Source of the DNA: Saccharothrix algeriensis | GTDB lineage: Bacteria > Actinomycetota > Actinomycetes > Mycobacteriales > Pseudonocardiaceae | Reading direction: 5' to 3' | DNA length: 64,000 nucleotides | NCBI RefSeq assembly: GCF_016907655.1 | Contig: NZ_JAFBCL010000001.1 | Coordinates: forward strand, 1,984,001 to 2,048,000 | Part shown: in pieces, positions 41,576 through 52,200 of the stretch | How the letters are laid out: each line of letters starts with the position of its first letter | Numbering within the stretch: the first letter of the stretch is position 1 | Notes under the pieces: generated by a model | Databases searched by the model: none | Seen by the model: only the letters and a program-made list of their open reading frames with translations | Told to the model about the DNA's origin: nothing | Position numbers and translations under genes: made by a program

Positions 41576-43657
41576 GTGGACGAAACGGCATTGCGCGAAC
41601 TGGCCGAGGAGCGGCTGAGGGCTTTGGCGGGCCCTCAGGCGGTGCTGCGCGATGACCAGTGGGCGGCCATCCACGCCCTGGTCGCCGACCGGCGGCGGGC
41701 GTTGGTGGTGCAGCGGACCGGTTGGGGCAAGTCCGCCGTCTACTTCATCGCCACCGCGCTGCTGCGGTCCCTGGGCGAAGGGCCCACGGTGATCGTGTCG
41801 CCGCTGCTGGCGCTGATGCGCAACCAGGTCGCGGCCGCGGCTCGTGCCGGGGTGCACGCGGCGACCATCAATTCGGCGAACACCGATGAATGGCAGGACG
41901 TGAACCGCCGGGTGGTGGCCGGCGAAGTCGACGTGCTGCTGGTTTCACCGGAAAGGCTGAACAACCCGGATTTCCGTGACACGGTGCTGCCTTCGCTGAC
42001 ATCATCGGCAGGGCTGCTGGTGGTGGACGAGGCGCATTGCATCTCCGACTGGGGCCACGATTTCCGGCCCGACTACCGGCGGCTGCGGACGTTGCTGGCG
42101 GAGCTCCCGGCCGGGGTGCCGGTCCTGGCGACGACCGCGACGGCCAACGACCGGGTCGTGCGGGACGTGACCGACCAGCTCGGGCTGGGAGCCGGTTCGG
42201 ACACGCTGGTGCTGCGCGGGGCGTTGGACCGGGAGAGCCTGCGGCTGGCGGCGGTCCGGCTGCCCACCGCCGAGGCTCGGTTGGGGTGGCTGGCCGAGCA
42301 GCTCGACCGGTTGCCGGGTTCGGGGATCATCTACACGTTGACGGTGGCGTCCGCCGACGACGTGGCGGCGTTCCTCCGGGAGCGCGGGTACGCGGTGGCG
42401 GCGTACTCGGGCCGCACCGATCCGGCGGAGCGGCAGCGCGCCGAGGAAGACCTGCTGGCGAACCGCGTCAAGGCGCTGGTGGCGACCTCGGCGCTGGGCA
42501 TGGGGTTCGACAAGCCGGACCTGGGGTTCGTGGTGCACCTGGGTGCGCCGCCCTCCCCGATCGCCTACTACCAGCAGATCGGGCGCGCCGGCCGCGGCGT
42601 GGAGCGGGCCGAGGTGCTGTTGCTGCCGGGGCCGGAGGACCGGGACATCTGGGCGTACTTCGCGTCCCTGGCGTTCCCGCCGGAACGGGTGGTGCGGCAG
42701 GTGCTGGAGTCGTTGACCGCGGCGGGGCGGACGCTGTCGACGGCGGCGCTGGAGCCGATGGTGGAGCTGTCGCGCACTCGGCTGGAAGTGGTGCTGAAGG
42801 TGCTCGACGTGGACGGCGCGGTGCGTCGGGTGCGCGGCGGGTGGGAGTCGACCGGGCGGGAGTGGTCCTACGACGCCGAGCGGTACGCGCGGATCGAGGC
42901 GGCGCGCAAGGCCGAGCAGAAGGCGGTGCTGGACTACCTGAGCACACCGGGTTGCCGCATGGAGTTCCTGTTGCGGCAGCTGGACGATCCGCACGCGGCT
43001 CCGTGCGGTCGGTGTGACAACTGCACCGGGCAGCGGTGGTCGGCGGAGGTGTCGTCGGGCGCCGCGACGGCGGCACGGGAAAGGCTGCTGCGCCCCGGTG
43101 TGCAGATCGAGCCGCGCAAGCAGTGGCCGACCGGCATGGCGGCGGTCGGGGTGGGGCTGTCCGGCCGCATCCCAGCGGGCGAGGCGGCCGAGACCGGGCG
43201 GGCGCTGGGGCGGCTGACCGACATCGGCTGGGGCAACCGGTTGCGGGCGCTGTTCAGCGGTGAGGACCAGGAGGTGCCGGACGACGTCTTCGCCGCGTGC
43301 GTGAAGGTGTTGACGGCGTGGGGTTGGGCGCAGCGCCCGGTGGGCGTCGTGACGGTGGGGTCGCGTGGTCGTCCGGAGTTGGTGGGCAGCTTCGGGCGGC
43401 GCATCTCGACCGTGGGGCGGCTGCCGCTGCTGGGCCAGGTCTGGTTGGGCGAGTCGGTGCGGCGCGCGAACAGCGCCCAACGGCTGGCCGGTCTGGTGCG
43501 GTCCGCCGACGCACCCGATCTGTCCACTGTGGATGGACCGGTGCTGTTGGTGGACGACCAGGTCGACACCGGCTGGACGATGACCGTCGCGGCGCGCCTG
43601 CTGCGCCAAGCCGGTGCGCCGGCCGTGCTGCCGTTCGCGTTGGCGGTGACGGCGTGA
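41576..43657 (+). CDS. RecQ-like ATP-dependent DNA helicase with C-terminal phosphoribosyltransferase motif
   Basis: SF2 3'-5' helicase, about 693 residues. Walker A is [11 protein letters not shown], the Walker B box is [21 protein letters not shown], motif V/VI are [19 protein letters not shown] and [10 protein letters not shown] Zn-binding RecQ-C region follows ([24 protein letters not shown]). The last ~60 residues carry [14 protein letters not shown], a PRTase PRPP-binding motif as in ComF and pyrimidine PRTases. There is no HRDC domain. GTG 41576 starts the family-like [14 protein letters not shown]; a longer frame upstream is possible. The stop overlaps the next GNAT start. Confidence 0.92.
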   Translation: MDETALRELAEERLRALAGPQAVLRDDQWAAIHALVADRRRALVVQRTGWGKSAVYFIATALLRSLGEGPTVIVSPLLALMRNQVAAAARAGVHAATINSANTDEWQDVNRRVVAGEVDVLLVSPERLNNPDFRDTVLPSLTSSAGLLVVDEAHCISDWGHDFRPDYRRLRTLLAELPAGVPVLATTATANDRVVRDVTDQLGLGAGSDTLVLRGALDRESLRLAAVRLPTAEARLGWLAEQLDRLPGSGIIYTLTVASADDVAAFLRERGYAVAAYSGRTDPAERQRAEEDLLANRVKALVATSALGMGFDKPDLGFVVHLGAPPSPIAYYQQIGRAGRGVERAEVLLLPGPEDRDIWAYFASLAFPPERVVRQVLESLTAAGRTLSTAALEPMVELSRTRLEVVLKVLDVDGAVRRVRGGWESTGREWSYDAERYARIEAARKAEQKAVLDYLSTPGCRMEFLLRQLDDPHAAPCGRCDNCTGQRWSAEVSSGAATAARERLLRPGVQIEPRKQWPTGMAAVGVGLSGRIPAGEAAETGRALGRLTDIGWGNRLRALFSGEDQEVPDDVFAACVKVLTAWGWAQRPVGVVTVGSRGRPELVGSFGRRISTVGRLPLLGQVWLGESVRRANSAQRLAGLVRSADAPDLSTVDGPVLLVDDQVDTGWTMTVAARLLRQAGAPAVLPFALAVTA

Positions 43658-44196
43658 CCCTGACGGCGCAGCGGTTGTCGCTGCGGCACTTCCGGCCCGA
43701 GGACGCACCGGTGTTCGCGGCCTACCGGTCGGAGCCGGAGGTGGCGCGGTTCCAGGCGTGGGAGTCCCCGTTCCCGCTCGCGCTGGCCGAGGAGTTCATA
43801 CGGGAGCTGTCGGCGCTGGACGCGGCCGAGCCGGGCTGGTTCCAGTACGCCATCGACGTGGACGGGGTGCTGGTCGGCGATGTCGGCGTCAACCTGCACG
43901 AGAACCGCAGGCAAGCCGAGATCGGCTACACCGTCGCCACCGCCCACCAGGGCAACGGGTACGCGACAGAGGCCGTCGGGCGCGTGGTGGAGCACCTGTT
44001 CGCCGAGCGGGGGCTGCACAAGGTGTCCGCCGAGTGCGACGCGCGCAACGAACGCTCGGCGAAGTTGTTGGCACGGCTGGGTTTCCGGCAGGAAGGACAC
44101 CTGGTCGAACACACCTGGATCAAGGGCGAGTGGACCGATGACCTGTTGTTCGGCCTGCTCGCCCGGGAATGGAGGCCAACCGAACGGTCTCGGTAA
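43654..44196 (+). CDS. GNAT family N-acetyltransferase (RimJ/RimL-like)
   Basis: 180-residue acetyltransferase of the RimJ/RimL group (Acetyltransf_3). LTAQRLSLRHFRPEDAPVFAAYRSEP is the typical start, IGYTVATAHQGNGYATEAV the acetyl-CoA motif and HKVSAECDARNERSAKLLARLGFRQEG motif B. Start GTG overlaps the recQ stop. Substrate unknown (N-terminal amino groups, aminoglycosides or similar). Confidence 0.9.
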   Translation: MTLTAQRLSLRHFRPEDAPVFAAYRSEPEVARFQAWESPFPLALAEEFIRELSALDAAEPGWFQYAIDVDGVLVGDVGVNLHENRRQAEIGYTVATAHQGNGYATEAVGRVVEHLFAERGLHKVSAECDARNERSAKLLARLGFRQEGHLVEHTWIKGEWTDDLLFGLLAREWRPTERSR

Positions 44197-44398
44197 CGGA
44201 TCTTCCGGCTCCAAGCACTTTGTGGTTGTGTCCAACCATGGCAGACGTCGAGGTCAAGACCCGACCACCGGTCCGCGAGCCCGTCACGATCGATGTCCGG
44301 GACGCTCCCACCAGCGGGTGCGCTCGTGAAGCTCTGCCGGGTCACGACACCAGCCCACATTATCGGCCGCATTCCGGCTTCCGGTCGCGAAAGGGCGC

Positions 44399-45679
44399 GT
44401 GGCGATGGGCGGGATAGCCGTGGGCGCGCAGGGGCATCGGTTACCGGTCCGCAAACTCGTCGCGGCGAGCATCGGGAATGCGATCGAATGGTACGACTGG
44501 ACCATCTACGCAACTTTCAGCATTTATTTCGCCACGCAGATATTCCCGAAGGACAACGAGCAGTTGGCGTTGATCAACACGTTGGCGACGTACGCGCTGG
44601 CGTTCTTCTTCCGGCCGCTCGGCGGGTATCTGCTCGGTCGATTCGCCGACCTGCGTGGGCGGCGGACGGCGATGCTGCTGACCATCGTCCTGATGGCCGG
44701 CGGGTCGGTGGGGATCGCGGTGTTGCCCACCTACTCGCAGGCCGGGTGGTTGGCACCGATCCTGCTGGTGGTGGCTCGGATCGCCCAGGGGCTTTCCCTG
44801 GGTGGTGAGGTGTCGAACGCCTCGGCTTACCTCGCCGAGATCGCTCCGGCGGATCGGCGTGGGCGGTATTCGGCGTTCTTCTACATCTCGACCGGTGTGG
44901 CGCTGCTCCTGGCGTCGTTGCTCGGGTTCACGCTGGCCCGGACGATGGACGCGGCGGACCTGGCGTCGTACGGGTGGCGGATCCCGTTCCTCGTCGGCGG
45001 GGTGCTGGGGTTGGTCGGGTTGTGGTTGCGGCGCACCTTGGAGGAGACCGAGCAGTTCGCGCAGAACCGGGCGAAGGCCGAGCAGCTCAGGCGGCCGTTG
45101 GCGATGACGGTGCGGGAGCACCCGAAGGCCGTGGGGCGGTTGGTGGGGTTCACCATGCTGTCCACGTTGTGCTACTACACGTTCTTCAGCGCGCTGACGC
45201 CGTTCGCGGTCACCAACCGCAAGGCGGACGCCGTGGACGTGTTCCTGGCGCTGTCCATCGCCACGGTCCTGTTCATCGCCCTCCAGTACCCGATGGGGGC
45301 GTTGTCGGACCGGTTCGGGCGCAAGCCCCAGTTGCTGGTGTGGTCGGCGGCGACGGCGGTGCTGGTCGTGCCGCTGTCCACGTTGATCGGGCCCGACCTG
45401 GGCGGGTTGGTCGTCGTGTTCTGCGTGGGGCTCGGGCTCTACACGGCCATGACGTCGATCGCCCCGGCTGTGATGAGCGAGCTGTTCCCCACGGAGTTGC
45501 GCGGGTTGGGGATCGGCGCCTGGTACAACCTGACGGTCGCGTTGTTCGGTGGCACGGCACCGCTGGTGATCAAGGTTCTGCCCGGCACGACCTTCTTCTG
45601 GTACGTGGCGGTGGCCGCGGCGGTCGCGTTCGCGGTCATCCTCACGCTGCCGGAGACCAAGGGCAGCAAGTTGCGCTAG
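44399..45679 (+). CDS. MFS transporter, metabolite:H+ symporter (MHS) family
   Basis: 426-residue, 12-helix major facilitator. ASIGNAIEWYDWTIYATFS in helix 1 is the MHS signature. GRFADLRGRRTAML is the loop 2-3 motif, and ARIAQGLSLGGEVSNASAYLAEIAP is helix 4-5. Relatives carry alpha-ketoglutarate, proline/betaine or shikimate. Being beside proB, proline or betaine is tempting but unproven. GTG 44399 is used; an ATG two codons on is also possible. Monocistronic; a 202-base gap before it holds no clear gene. Confidence 0.9.
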   Translation: MAMGGIAVGAQGHRLPVRKLVAASIGNAIEWYDWTIYATFSIYFATQIFPKDNEQLALINTLATYALAFFFRPLGGYLLGRFADLRGRRTAMLLTIVLMAGGSVGIAVLPTYSQAGWLAPILLVVARIAQGLSLGGEVSNASAYLAEIAPADRRGRYSAFFYISTGVALLLASLLGFTLARTMDAADLASYGWRIPFLVGGVLGLVGLWLRRTLEETEQFAQNRAKAEQLRRPLAMTVREHPKAVGRLVGFTMLSTLCYYTFFSALTPFAVTNRKADAVDVFLALSIATVLFIALQYPMGALSDRFGRKPQLLVWSAATAVLVVPLSTLIGPDLGGLVVVFCVGLGLYTAMTSIAPAVMSELFPTELRGLGIGAWYNLTVALFGGTAPLVIKVLPGTTFFWYVAVAAAVAFAVILTLPETKGSKLR

Positions 45680-45686
45680 GTGGGAA

Positions 45687-45729
45687 GGCTCGGGCTGGGC
45701 CGGCTCGGGCTAGCCGGCTCGGGCTAGTC
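45687..45729. repeat. 14-15 bp tandem repeat overlapping the proB stop
   Basis: GGCTCGGGCTGGGCC, GGCTCGGGCTAGCC and GGCTCGGGCTAGTC in tandem; the last unit contains the proB stop codon (45724-45726 on minus). It separates two convergent genes. Confidence 0.7.
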
Positions 45730-46854
45730 GGCGGGCAGGGGGACCAGGTCGTCGGCGTGGACGACTTCGCGGCGTTGTTCGGCGGGCAGGTCGTGGCTCG
45801 ACCGGCCGATCAGGGCGGGGAGTTCGCCCGCGTCGAAGCCGACCACGCCGCGTGCGACGACGTGGCCGGACAGGTCGACCAGGTCGACCACGTCGCCGGC
45901 CTCGAAGGCGCCGTCGACCGCGGTGATGCCGGCGGCCAGCAGCGAGCGGCGGCGGGCGACGACCGCCGCGACCGCGCCGTCGTCCAGCGTGAGCCTGCCG
46001 GTCGCGTCGGCGGCGTGGCCGAGCCAGAAGCGGCGTGCCGACAGGCGCTGGCCGGTCACCGCGAACGCCGTGCCGACGTCGGCGGCGCTCAGGGCGCGCT
46101 CGGCGTCCGCTGCGCCTGCCAGGAGGACCGGGATGCCCGCCGAGGCGGCCAGGCGCGCGGCGGCGAGCTTGGAGGCCATCCCACCGGTTCCCAGGCCGGA
46201 CGCGCCGACGGAGCCGGCACGGACGCCGTCGACGTCCGCCGCGCCGGCGACCTCGGTGATGCGCTGCGCGCCGGGGCGTCGCGGGTCGCCGTCGTACAGG
46301 GCGTCGACGTCGGAGAGGAGGAACAGGGCGTCCGCGCCCACCAGGTGCGCCACGAGGGCCGCCAGGCGGTCGTTGTCGCCGAAGCGGATCTCCTCGGTGG
46401 CGACGGTGTCGTTCTCGTTCACCACCGGCACCGCGCCCAGGGCCAGCAAGCGGGAGAAGGTGCGCTGGGCGTTGCGGTAGTGCGAGCGCCGGACCACGTC
46501 GTCCGCCGTGAGCAGGACTTGGCCGACGGTCAGCGAGTAGCGGCCGAACGAGTTCGCGTAGGCGTGGGCCAGCGTCAACTGCCCGACGCTCGCCGCCGCC
46601 TGCTGGGTGGCGAGGTCGCGGGGGCGGCGGGTCACGCCGAGCGGCGCCAGGCCGGCCGCGATCGCGCCGGACGAGACCAGCACGACCTGGCTGCCCGCCG
46701 CGCAGCGGGCGGCGACGGCGTCCACCAGGGCGTCCAGGCGGGAGCGGTCCAGGCCGCCTCCCGCCGTGGTCAGCGACGACGAACCGACCTTCACCACGAC
46801 CCGGCCCGCCGCCGACACGGCCTGCCGGGCCTGCGACAACACCGACCCGGTCAC
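45724..46854 (-). CDS. proB: Glutamate 5-kinase
   Basis: First step of proline synthesis, 376 residues. The amino-acid kinase domain has [57 protein letters not shown] and [15 protein letters not shown]. The C-terminal PUA domain (from about 275) is complete. GTG 46852-46854 overlaps the obgE stop (GTGA), the usual coupling. Feedback inhibition by proline is a family property. Confidence 0.97.
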   Translation of the reverse strand: MTGSVLSQARQAVSAAGRVVVKVGSSSLTTAGGGLDRSRLDALVDAVAARCAAGSQVVLVSSGAIAAGLAPLGVTRRPRDLATQQAAASVGQLTLAHAYANSFGRYSLTVGQVLLTADDVVRRSHYRNAQRTFSRLLALGAVPVVNENDTVATEEIRFGDNDRLAALVAHLVGADALFLLSDVDALYDGDPRRPGAQRITEVAGAADVDGVRAGSVGASGLGTGGMASKLAAARLAASAGIPVLLAGAADAERALSAADVGTAFAVTGQRLSARRFWLGHAADATGRLTLDDGAVAAVVARRRSLLAAGITAVDGAFEAGDVVDLVDLSGHVVARGVVGFDAGELPALIGRSSHDLPAEQRREVVHADDLVPLPAD

Positions 46855-48302
46855 TCGTCCTCTTCGAAGTCCTCGTAGTCGCCGGGCAGCCGTCGCGCCT
46901 TCTTCGCGGCCAGCCGCTCGGACGCGCCGACGCGGGTGTTGGCCTCCAGGCGGGCGTCCGTGCCGCGACCGGTCATGGTCATGGCGATACCGGCCGGGGT
47001 CGACGGTTCCCAGTCGAACACCAGGTCGCCGATGGTGACCTGGCAGCCGGGCACCGCGCCCATCTTGACCAGGACGTCCTCCACGCCCAGCCGGTTCAGC
47101 CGGTCCGCCAGGTAGCCGACGGCCTCGTCGTTGCTGAAGTCCGTCTGGCGGATCCACCGCTCGGGGCGTTCGCCGCGCACGATGAAGCCGCCCTCGACCT
47201 GCGGGTCCTCCACCACGGTGAAGCCCGCGTCGTCCACGGCGGTCGGCCGCAGCACGATCCGGGTCGCCTCCTGCCTGGGGCGCGACGCCCGGTACTCCTC
47301 GACCACGCGGGCCAGCGCGAAGGTCAGCTCGCGCAGACCTTCCCGGCTGGCCGTGGACACCTCGAAGACCGGCAGGCCGCGCGCCTCGATGTCCGGGCGC
47401 ACGATCTCCGCAAGGTCCCGCGCCTCCGGGATGTCGACCTTGTTCAACACCACCACGCGCGGCCGTTCGGCCAGGTCGTCGGCCAGCGACGGGGTGTACT
47501 CGGCGAGTTCGGCTTCCAGCGCGTCGATGTCGGACAGCGGGTCGCGGCCGGGCTCGTAGGTGGCGCAGTCGACCACGTGCACGAGCACCGCGCAGCGCTC
47601 GATGTGCCGCAGGAAGTCCAGGCCGAGGCCCTTGCCCTGGGAGGCGCCGGGGATCAGGCCGGGCACGTCGGCCATGGTGAAGACGGTGTCGCCGCCGGTG
47701 ATGACGCCGAGGTTGGGCACCAGGGTCGTGAACGGGTAGTCGGCGATCTTCGGCTTGGCCGCGGACAGCACCGAGATCAGCGACGACTTGCCCGCCGACG
47801 GGAAGCCGAGCAGGCCCACGTCGGCGACGGACTTCAGCTCCAGCACCAGGTCGTGCTGCTCCCCCGGTTCACCCAGCAGGGCGAAGCCGGGGGCCTTGCG
47901 GGCCTTGGACGCCAGCGACGCGTTGCCCAGGCCGCCACGACCGCCCTGGGCGGCGATCAGGCGCGTGCCCTCACCCGTCAGGTCGGCCACCAGCTCGCCC
48001 TCGGGCGTGAGCACCACGGTGCCGTCCGGGACGCGCAGCTCCAGGTCCGCGCCGTTGGCGCCGTCGCGGTTGCCGCCCTGGCCGCCCTTGCCGTTGCCGG
48101 CGGACGCGTTCGGGCGGAAGTGGAAGTCCAGCAGGGTGTGCACCTGCGAGTCGACGACCAGCACCACGTCGCCGCCCTTGCCGCCGTTGCCGCCGTCAGG
48201 GCCGCCCAGCGGCTTGAACTTCTCGCGGTGCACGGAGGCGACCCCGTTGCCGCCATCGCCGGCGGCGACGTGGATCACCACCCGGTCGACAAAACGGGAC
48301 AC
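46851..48302 (-). CDS. obgE: Obg family GTPase CgtA
   Basis: Ribosome-assembly GTPase, 483 residues. The glycine-rich Obg fold ([23 protein letters not shown]) is N-terminal. The G domain has [35 protein letters not shown] and NKVD. A C-terminal OCT domain (about 350-430) and an acidic tail ending FEEDE follow. It lies between rpmA and proB, standard in actinobacteria, but is separated from rpmA by 15-bp repeats and a strong hairpin. Confidence 0.98.
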   Translation of the reverse strand: MSRFVDRVVIHVAAGDGGNGVASVHREKFKPLGGPDGGNGGKGGDVVLVVDSQVHTLLDFHFRPNASAGNGKGGQGGNRDGANGADLELRVPDGTVVLTPEGELVADLTGEGTRLIAAQGGRGGLGNASLASKARKAPGFALLGEPGEQHDLVLELKSVADVGLLGFPSAGKSSLISVLSAAKPKIADYPFTTLVPNLGVITGGDTVFTMADVPGLIPGASQGKGLGLDFLRHIERCAVLVHVVDCATYEPGRDPLSDIDALEAELAEYTPSLADDLAERPRVVVLNKVDIPEARDLAEIVRPDIEARGLPVFEVSTASREGLRELTFALARVVEEYRASRPRQEATRIVLRPTAVDDAGFTVVEDPQVEGGFIVRGERPERWIRQTDFSNDEAVGYLADRLNRLGVEDVLVKMGAVPGCQVTIGDLVFDWEPSTPAGIAMTMTGRGTDARLEANTRVGASERLAAKKARRLPGDYEDFEEDE

Positions 48303-48332
48303 GGGGAATCACTTCCAAGCGCTAGGTGCGGA

Positions 48333-48392
48333 TCGACTCTGGGAATATCGACTCTGGGAATACCGGCTCTGGGAACACTGGCCCCGCGAACA
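48333..48392. repeat. Four tandem 15-bp repeats
   Basis: Units at 48333, 48348, 48363 and 48378. The first two are identical (TCGACTCTGGGAATA) and the third and fourth are diverged but in register. They lie in the rpmA-obgE gap. Confidence 0.8.
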
Positions 48393-48395
48393 CCG

Positions 48396-48440
48396 CTGAG
48401 CGCCGTGGTCCGCGCATTCCCGCGGACACACGGCGCTCAG
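48396..48440 (-). terminator. Hairpin between rpmA and obgE
   Basis: CTGAGCGCCGTG (48396-48407) pairs with CACGGCGCTCAG (48429-48440), with an inner TCCGCG/CGCGGA. It is a strong terminator or attenuator after the ribosomal protein genes. obgE may need its own promoter or readthrough. Confidence 0.75.
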
Positions 48441-48451
48441 GAGGGACGTGC

Positions 48452-48715
48452 TCAGGCGGCAGCCTCGACCGGGACGATGTTCACGGTCTTGCGACCGCGC
48501 TTCGTGCCGAACTCGACCGCACCGGGCGCGAGGGCGAACAGCGTGTCGTCCTTGCCGCGACCGACGTTGACGCCGGGGTGGAACTTGGTGCCGCGCTGGC
48601 GGATCAGGATCTCGCCGGCCTTGACGACCTGACCGCCGAACCGCTTGACCCCGAGGTACTGGGGGTTCGAGTCACGGCCGTTGCGGGAGCTGGATGCACC
48701 CTTCTTGTGTGCCAT
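48452..48715 (-). CDS. rpmA: 50S ribosomal protein L27
   Basis: 87 residues: [20 protein letters not shown] followed by [28 protein letters not shown]27's N-terminal tail reaches the peptidyl-transferase centre. No cleavable N-terminal extension is present. It lies 14 bases behind rplU. Confidence 0.98.
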   Translation of the reverse strand: MAHKKGASSSRNGRDSNPQYLGVKRFGGQVVKAGEILIRQRGTKFHPGVNVGRGKDDTLFALAPGAVEFGTKRGRKTVNIVPVEAAA

Positions 48716-48729
48716 GGCTAGTCAGATCC

Positions 48730-49044
48730 TCACTTACCGGTGATGCCGGTGACCTCGACGCGGGTCAGCTTCTGGCGGTGACCCTGGCGCTTGTGGTAGC
48801 CGGTCTTGTTCTTGAACTTGTGGATGCGGATCTTGGGACCCTTGGTCTGCTCGACGACCTTGCCGGTCACCGAGATCTTCGCCAGGGCGTCGGCGGCGGA
48901 GGTGACGTCAGAGCCGTCCACCACGAGGAGCGGCGCCGCGAACGTGATCTCGGTGTCCGGCTCGCCCTCGAGCTTCTCGACCTCGATGACGTCGCCGACA
49001 GCCACCTTGTACTGCTTGCCGCCGGTCTTGACGATCGCGTACAT
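48730..49044 (-). CDS. rplU: 50S ribosomal protein L21
   Basis: 104 residues: [20 protein letters not shown] and [24 protein letters not shown] are characteristic. ATG 49042-49044 with GGAGAC upstream. First gene of the rplU-rpmA unit, separated from rne by a terminator hairpin and a 226-base gap that probably holds its promoter. Confidence 0.98.
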   Translation of the reverse strand: MYAIVKTGGKQYKVAVGDVIEVEKLEGEPDTEITFAAPLLVVDGSDVTSAADALAKISVTGKVVEQTKGPKIRIHKFKNKTGYHKRQGHRQKLTRVEVTGITGK

Positions 49045-49233
49045 CGGGACGGAAGTCTCCTGCTACTCGACGGGACGGGGCCACGCGCGCCACAGTGCCA
49101 CGGGATGTTCGCGTGAACTGGGCTTCGCACGACAGGGCCCACCGGACGGCGGGCCGTGCATCAGGTTACGTGGCGGTGGACTGCGGGGTCAAACCGGGGT
49201 GGGTGCGGCCTGACCTCGCAGGTCAACGCCGGT

Positions 49234-49258
49234 GCGGCCCCGGTGTTCCCGGGGCCGC
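49234..49258 (-). terminator. Terminator hairpin after rne
   Basis: GCGGCCCCGG (49234-49243) pairs with CCGGGGCCGC (49249-49258), 5-base loop, shortly after the rne stop. Confidence 0.75.
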
Positions 49259-49270
49259 GCCGGCGGTGGG

Positions 49271-52200
49271 TCAGCTCTCCTTGACCGCGCCCAGCGGCGG
49301 GCCGGCGGGCCGGGAGGCGGCCCGGCGGGTGCGGCGGCGGGTGGCCACCACGGGCTCGCCGTGGCCGTTGAGCGACTGGTCGGCCGCGTTGGCCTCCGCC
49401 GTGCCGACCTGGGTGGGCGGCTGGATCCGCGGCTCGCCCGCGGGCTCCGCCTCGTCCGGCCGCGGGGACGGCTCGGGCGTCGCCTGCGCCCCACCCGTCG
49501 TGGCCGGGGTGGTCGGTTCCGCGGGCTCGGTGACCCGGACCAGGCCGGGCTGCGCCGGACCGGACCCGGCGCCCGACCGGCTCGGGCCGGTCGAGGTCGG
49601 GCCTGCCTCGGCGGAGACGAACCGCGCGAGACCGGACTGGGCGGCGCCGGCCTCGGCCGCGCTCGGCTCGGCCGCCGCGCCGGGTTCGGCGTGCGACCGG
49701 GCCTGCGGCTCGGCGGTGGCGTGGGGCTGCCCGGCCTGGGCCTGGCCGGCCTCGACCTGACCGGCCCGGGTCTGCTCAGCCTGGGCCTGCTCAGGCTGGA
49801 CCTGCCCGGACTGGACCTGCCCGGACTGGACCTGCCCGGACTGGGCCTGCTGAGCGGTCTCGGCCTGCGCCGGCTCGACCGCGGTGCGGTCGGCGGCAAC
49901 GGCCTCGGCGCGCGCAGCGGGCTCGTCGGGCGTGCCGGCGTCGGAACCGGTCTCGGCGGGCAGCCCGCCGGCGTTCTCGTGACGGGCGGCGGCGCCGGCC
50001 TCGCGGCGGGCGCGGCGGCGCTGGCGGCGTTCGCGCTTCGGCTCCGCGACCGCCTCCTCCTCCACCACGGCGGCCAGCGGCTCGTCCGAAGTGGACTGCT
50101 CGGTGATCGCCTCGGGCTCCTCGGTGGGCGCGACCACGACCTCGGCCACCGGCTCGGGCGCCTCCGCGCCCTTACCGCGCCGGGACTTGCGGCCCTGCTG
50201 CTGTTGCTGCTGGCCGTGGCCGTTGGACGGGCTGTGCGAGTGCACCGGCTCCGTGGACACGACCAGGCCGCGGCCCCGGCAGTGCTCGCAGGTCGTCGAG
50301 AACGCCTCCAGCAGCCCCGTGCCGACCCGCTTGCGGGTCATCTGGACCAGGCCCAGCGACGTCACCTCGGCCACCTGGTGGCGCGTCCGGTCGCGCCCCA
50401 GGCACTCGGTCAGCCTGCGCAGCACCAGGTCGCGGTTCGACTCCAGGACCATGTCGATGAAGTCGATCACGATGATGCCGCCGATGTCCCGGAGCCGGAG
50501 CTGGCGGACGATCTCCTCGGCCGCCTCCAGGTTGTTCCGGGTCACCGTCTCTTCCAGGTTTCCACCCGATCCGGTGAACTTGCCGGTGTTGACGTCGATG
50601 ACCGTCATCGCTTCGGTCCGGTCGATCACCAGGTAGCCGCCGGAGGGCAGCCAGACCTTGCGGTCCAGCGCCTTGAGCAGCTGCTCGTCGATGCGGTGCT
50701 CGACGAACACGTCGCTGTTGCCCACGTGCCGGCGCAGGCGCTCCTGCAGGTCCGGCGCCACGTGGCGGACGTAGGCGTCGATGGTGTCCCACGCGTCCGC
50801 GCCCTGCACGATGAGCGCCGAGAAGTCCTCGGTGAACAGGTCGCGCACGACCTTCACCAGCAGGTCCGGCTCCTCGTACAGCAGCTGCGGGGCCTGGGCC
50901 CGCGGCACGTCGGCCTTCTCCTTGATGACCTGCCACTGCGCCTGCAGGCGCGTCACGTCGCGGGCCAGCTCCTCCTCGGCGATGCCCTCCGAGGCGGTGC
51001 GGATGATCACACCCGCGTCCTCGGGGACCACGCGCTTGAGGATGTCCTTGAGGCGCTTGCGCTCGTTGTCGGGCAGCTTGCGGCTGATGCCCGTCGCGCC
51101 GCCGCCCGGCACGTACACCAGGAACCGGCCGGGCAGGCTGATCTGCGTGGTCAGGCGGGCGCCCTTGTGGCCGACCGGGTCCTTGGTGACCTGCACCAGG
51201 ACGCTGTCGCCGGACGAGAGCGCCTGCTCGATCCTGCGGGCCTTGCCCTCCAGGCCGGCCGCGTCCCAGTCGACCTCGCCGGCGTAGAGCACCGCGTTGC
51301 GGCCCCGGCCGATGTCGATGAACGCCGCCTCCATGGACGGCAGGACGTTCTGCACGCGACCCAGGTAGACGTTGCCGACCAGCGAACCGGTGCCGGACGA
51401 GGTGACGAAGTGCTCCACGAGCACGCCGTCCTCCAGCACGCCGATCTGGGTGCGGTCGCCGCGCTCGCGCACGACCATGGTGCGCTCGACGGCTTCGCGG
51501 CGGGCCAGGAACTCGGCCTCGGACAGCACCGGGGCGCGGCGGCGGCCGGCCTCCCGGCCGTCCCGGCGGCGCTGGCGCTTGGCCTCCAGCCGGGTCGAGC
51601 CGCGCACGCTGCGGACCTCGTTCTGGGCGGCCTCGGAGTCGGCCTTGTCGTCGCGGGCGTCGCGGGCGGAGGTCTCGCGGACGTGCACGACGGTGTTCGG
51701 CGGGTCGTCCTCGCTCGGGGCGGCTTCGTCGTCCGCGCCGGCCTTGCGGCGGCGACGGCGGCGACGGCGCCGGCTGGTGCCGCCGTCCGACTCCTCGTCC
51801 GACGGGCCCTCCTCCTCGGCGGCGGGCTCCTCGGCCTCCGCCTCGGCGGGGTCCTCGGCGTCGTCCTCGCCGTGCCCGTCCTCGCCGACGCCCTTGCCGC
51901 GACCGCGACCGCGCCGGCCACGACGACGGCGGCGACGGCCCTCGCCCTCGCCCTCGTCACCGGCGTCGTCGGCGGACGCCTCCTCGACCTGCTCCTCCTC
52001 GGGCTCCTCCACCGCGGCGGGCGCCGGGGCGGCGACCGGGGTCGGCGGCAGGAACACCGCGGACGGCGGCGCGAACAGCGGCGCGAGCGCGGCCACCTCG
52101 CGGGCCGGGACGGCCGGTTCCTCGGTGGTCTCGTCCACGGCGCCGGTGACGACGTCGTCCCAGTCCAGCAGGCTCTCGGCGACCTTGAGCGCCAGGTCGC

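Noticed and set aside
44169-44417. 82-codon frame in the gap before the MFS gene
   Set aside because: Overlaps two genes, no ribosome site, no family.
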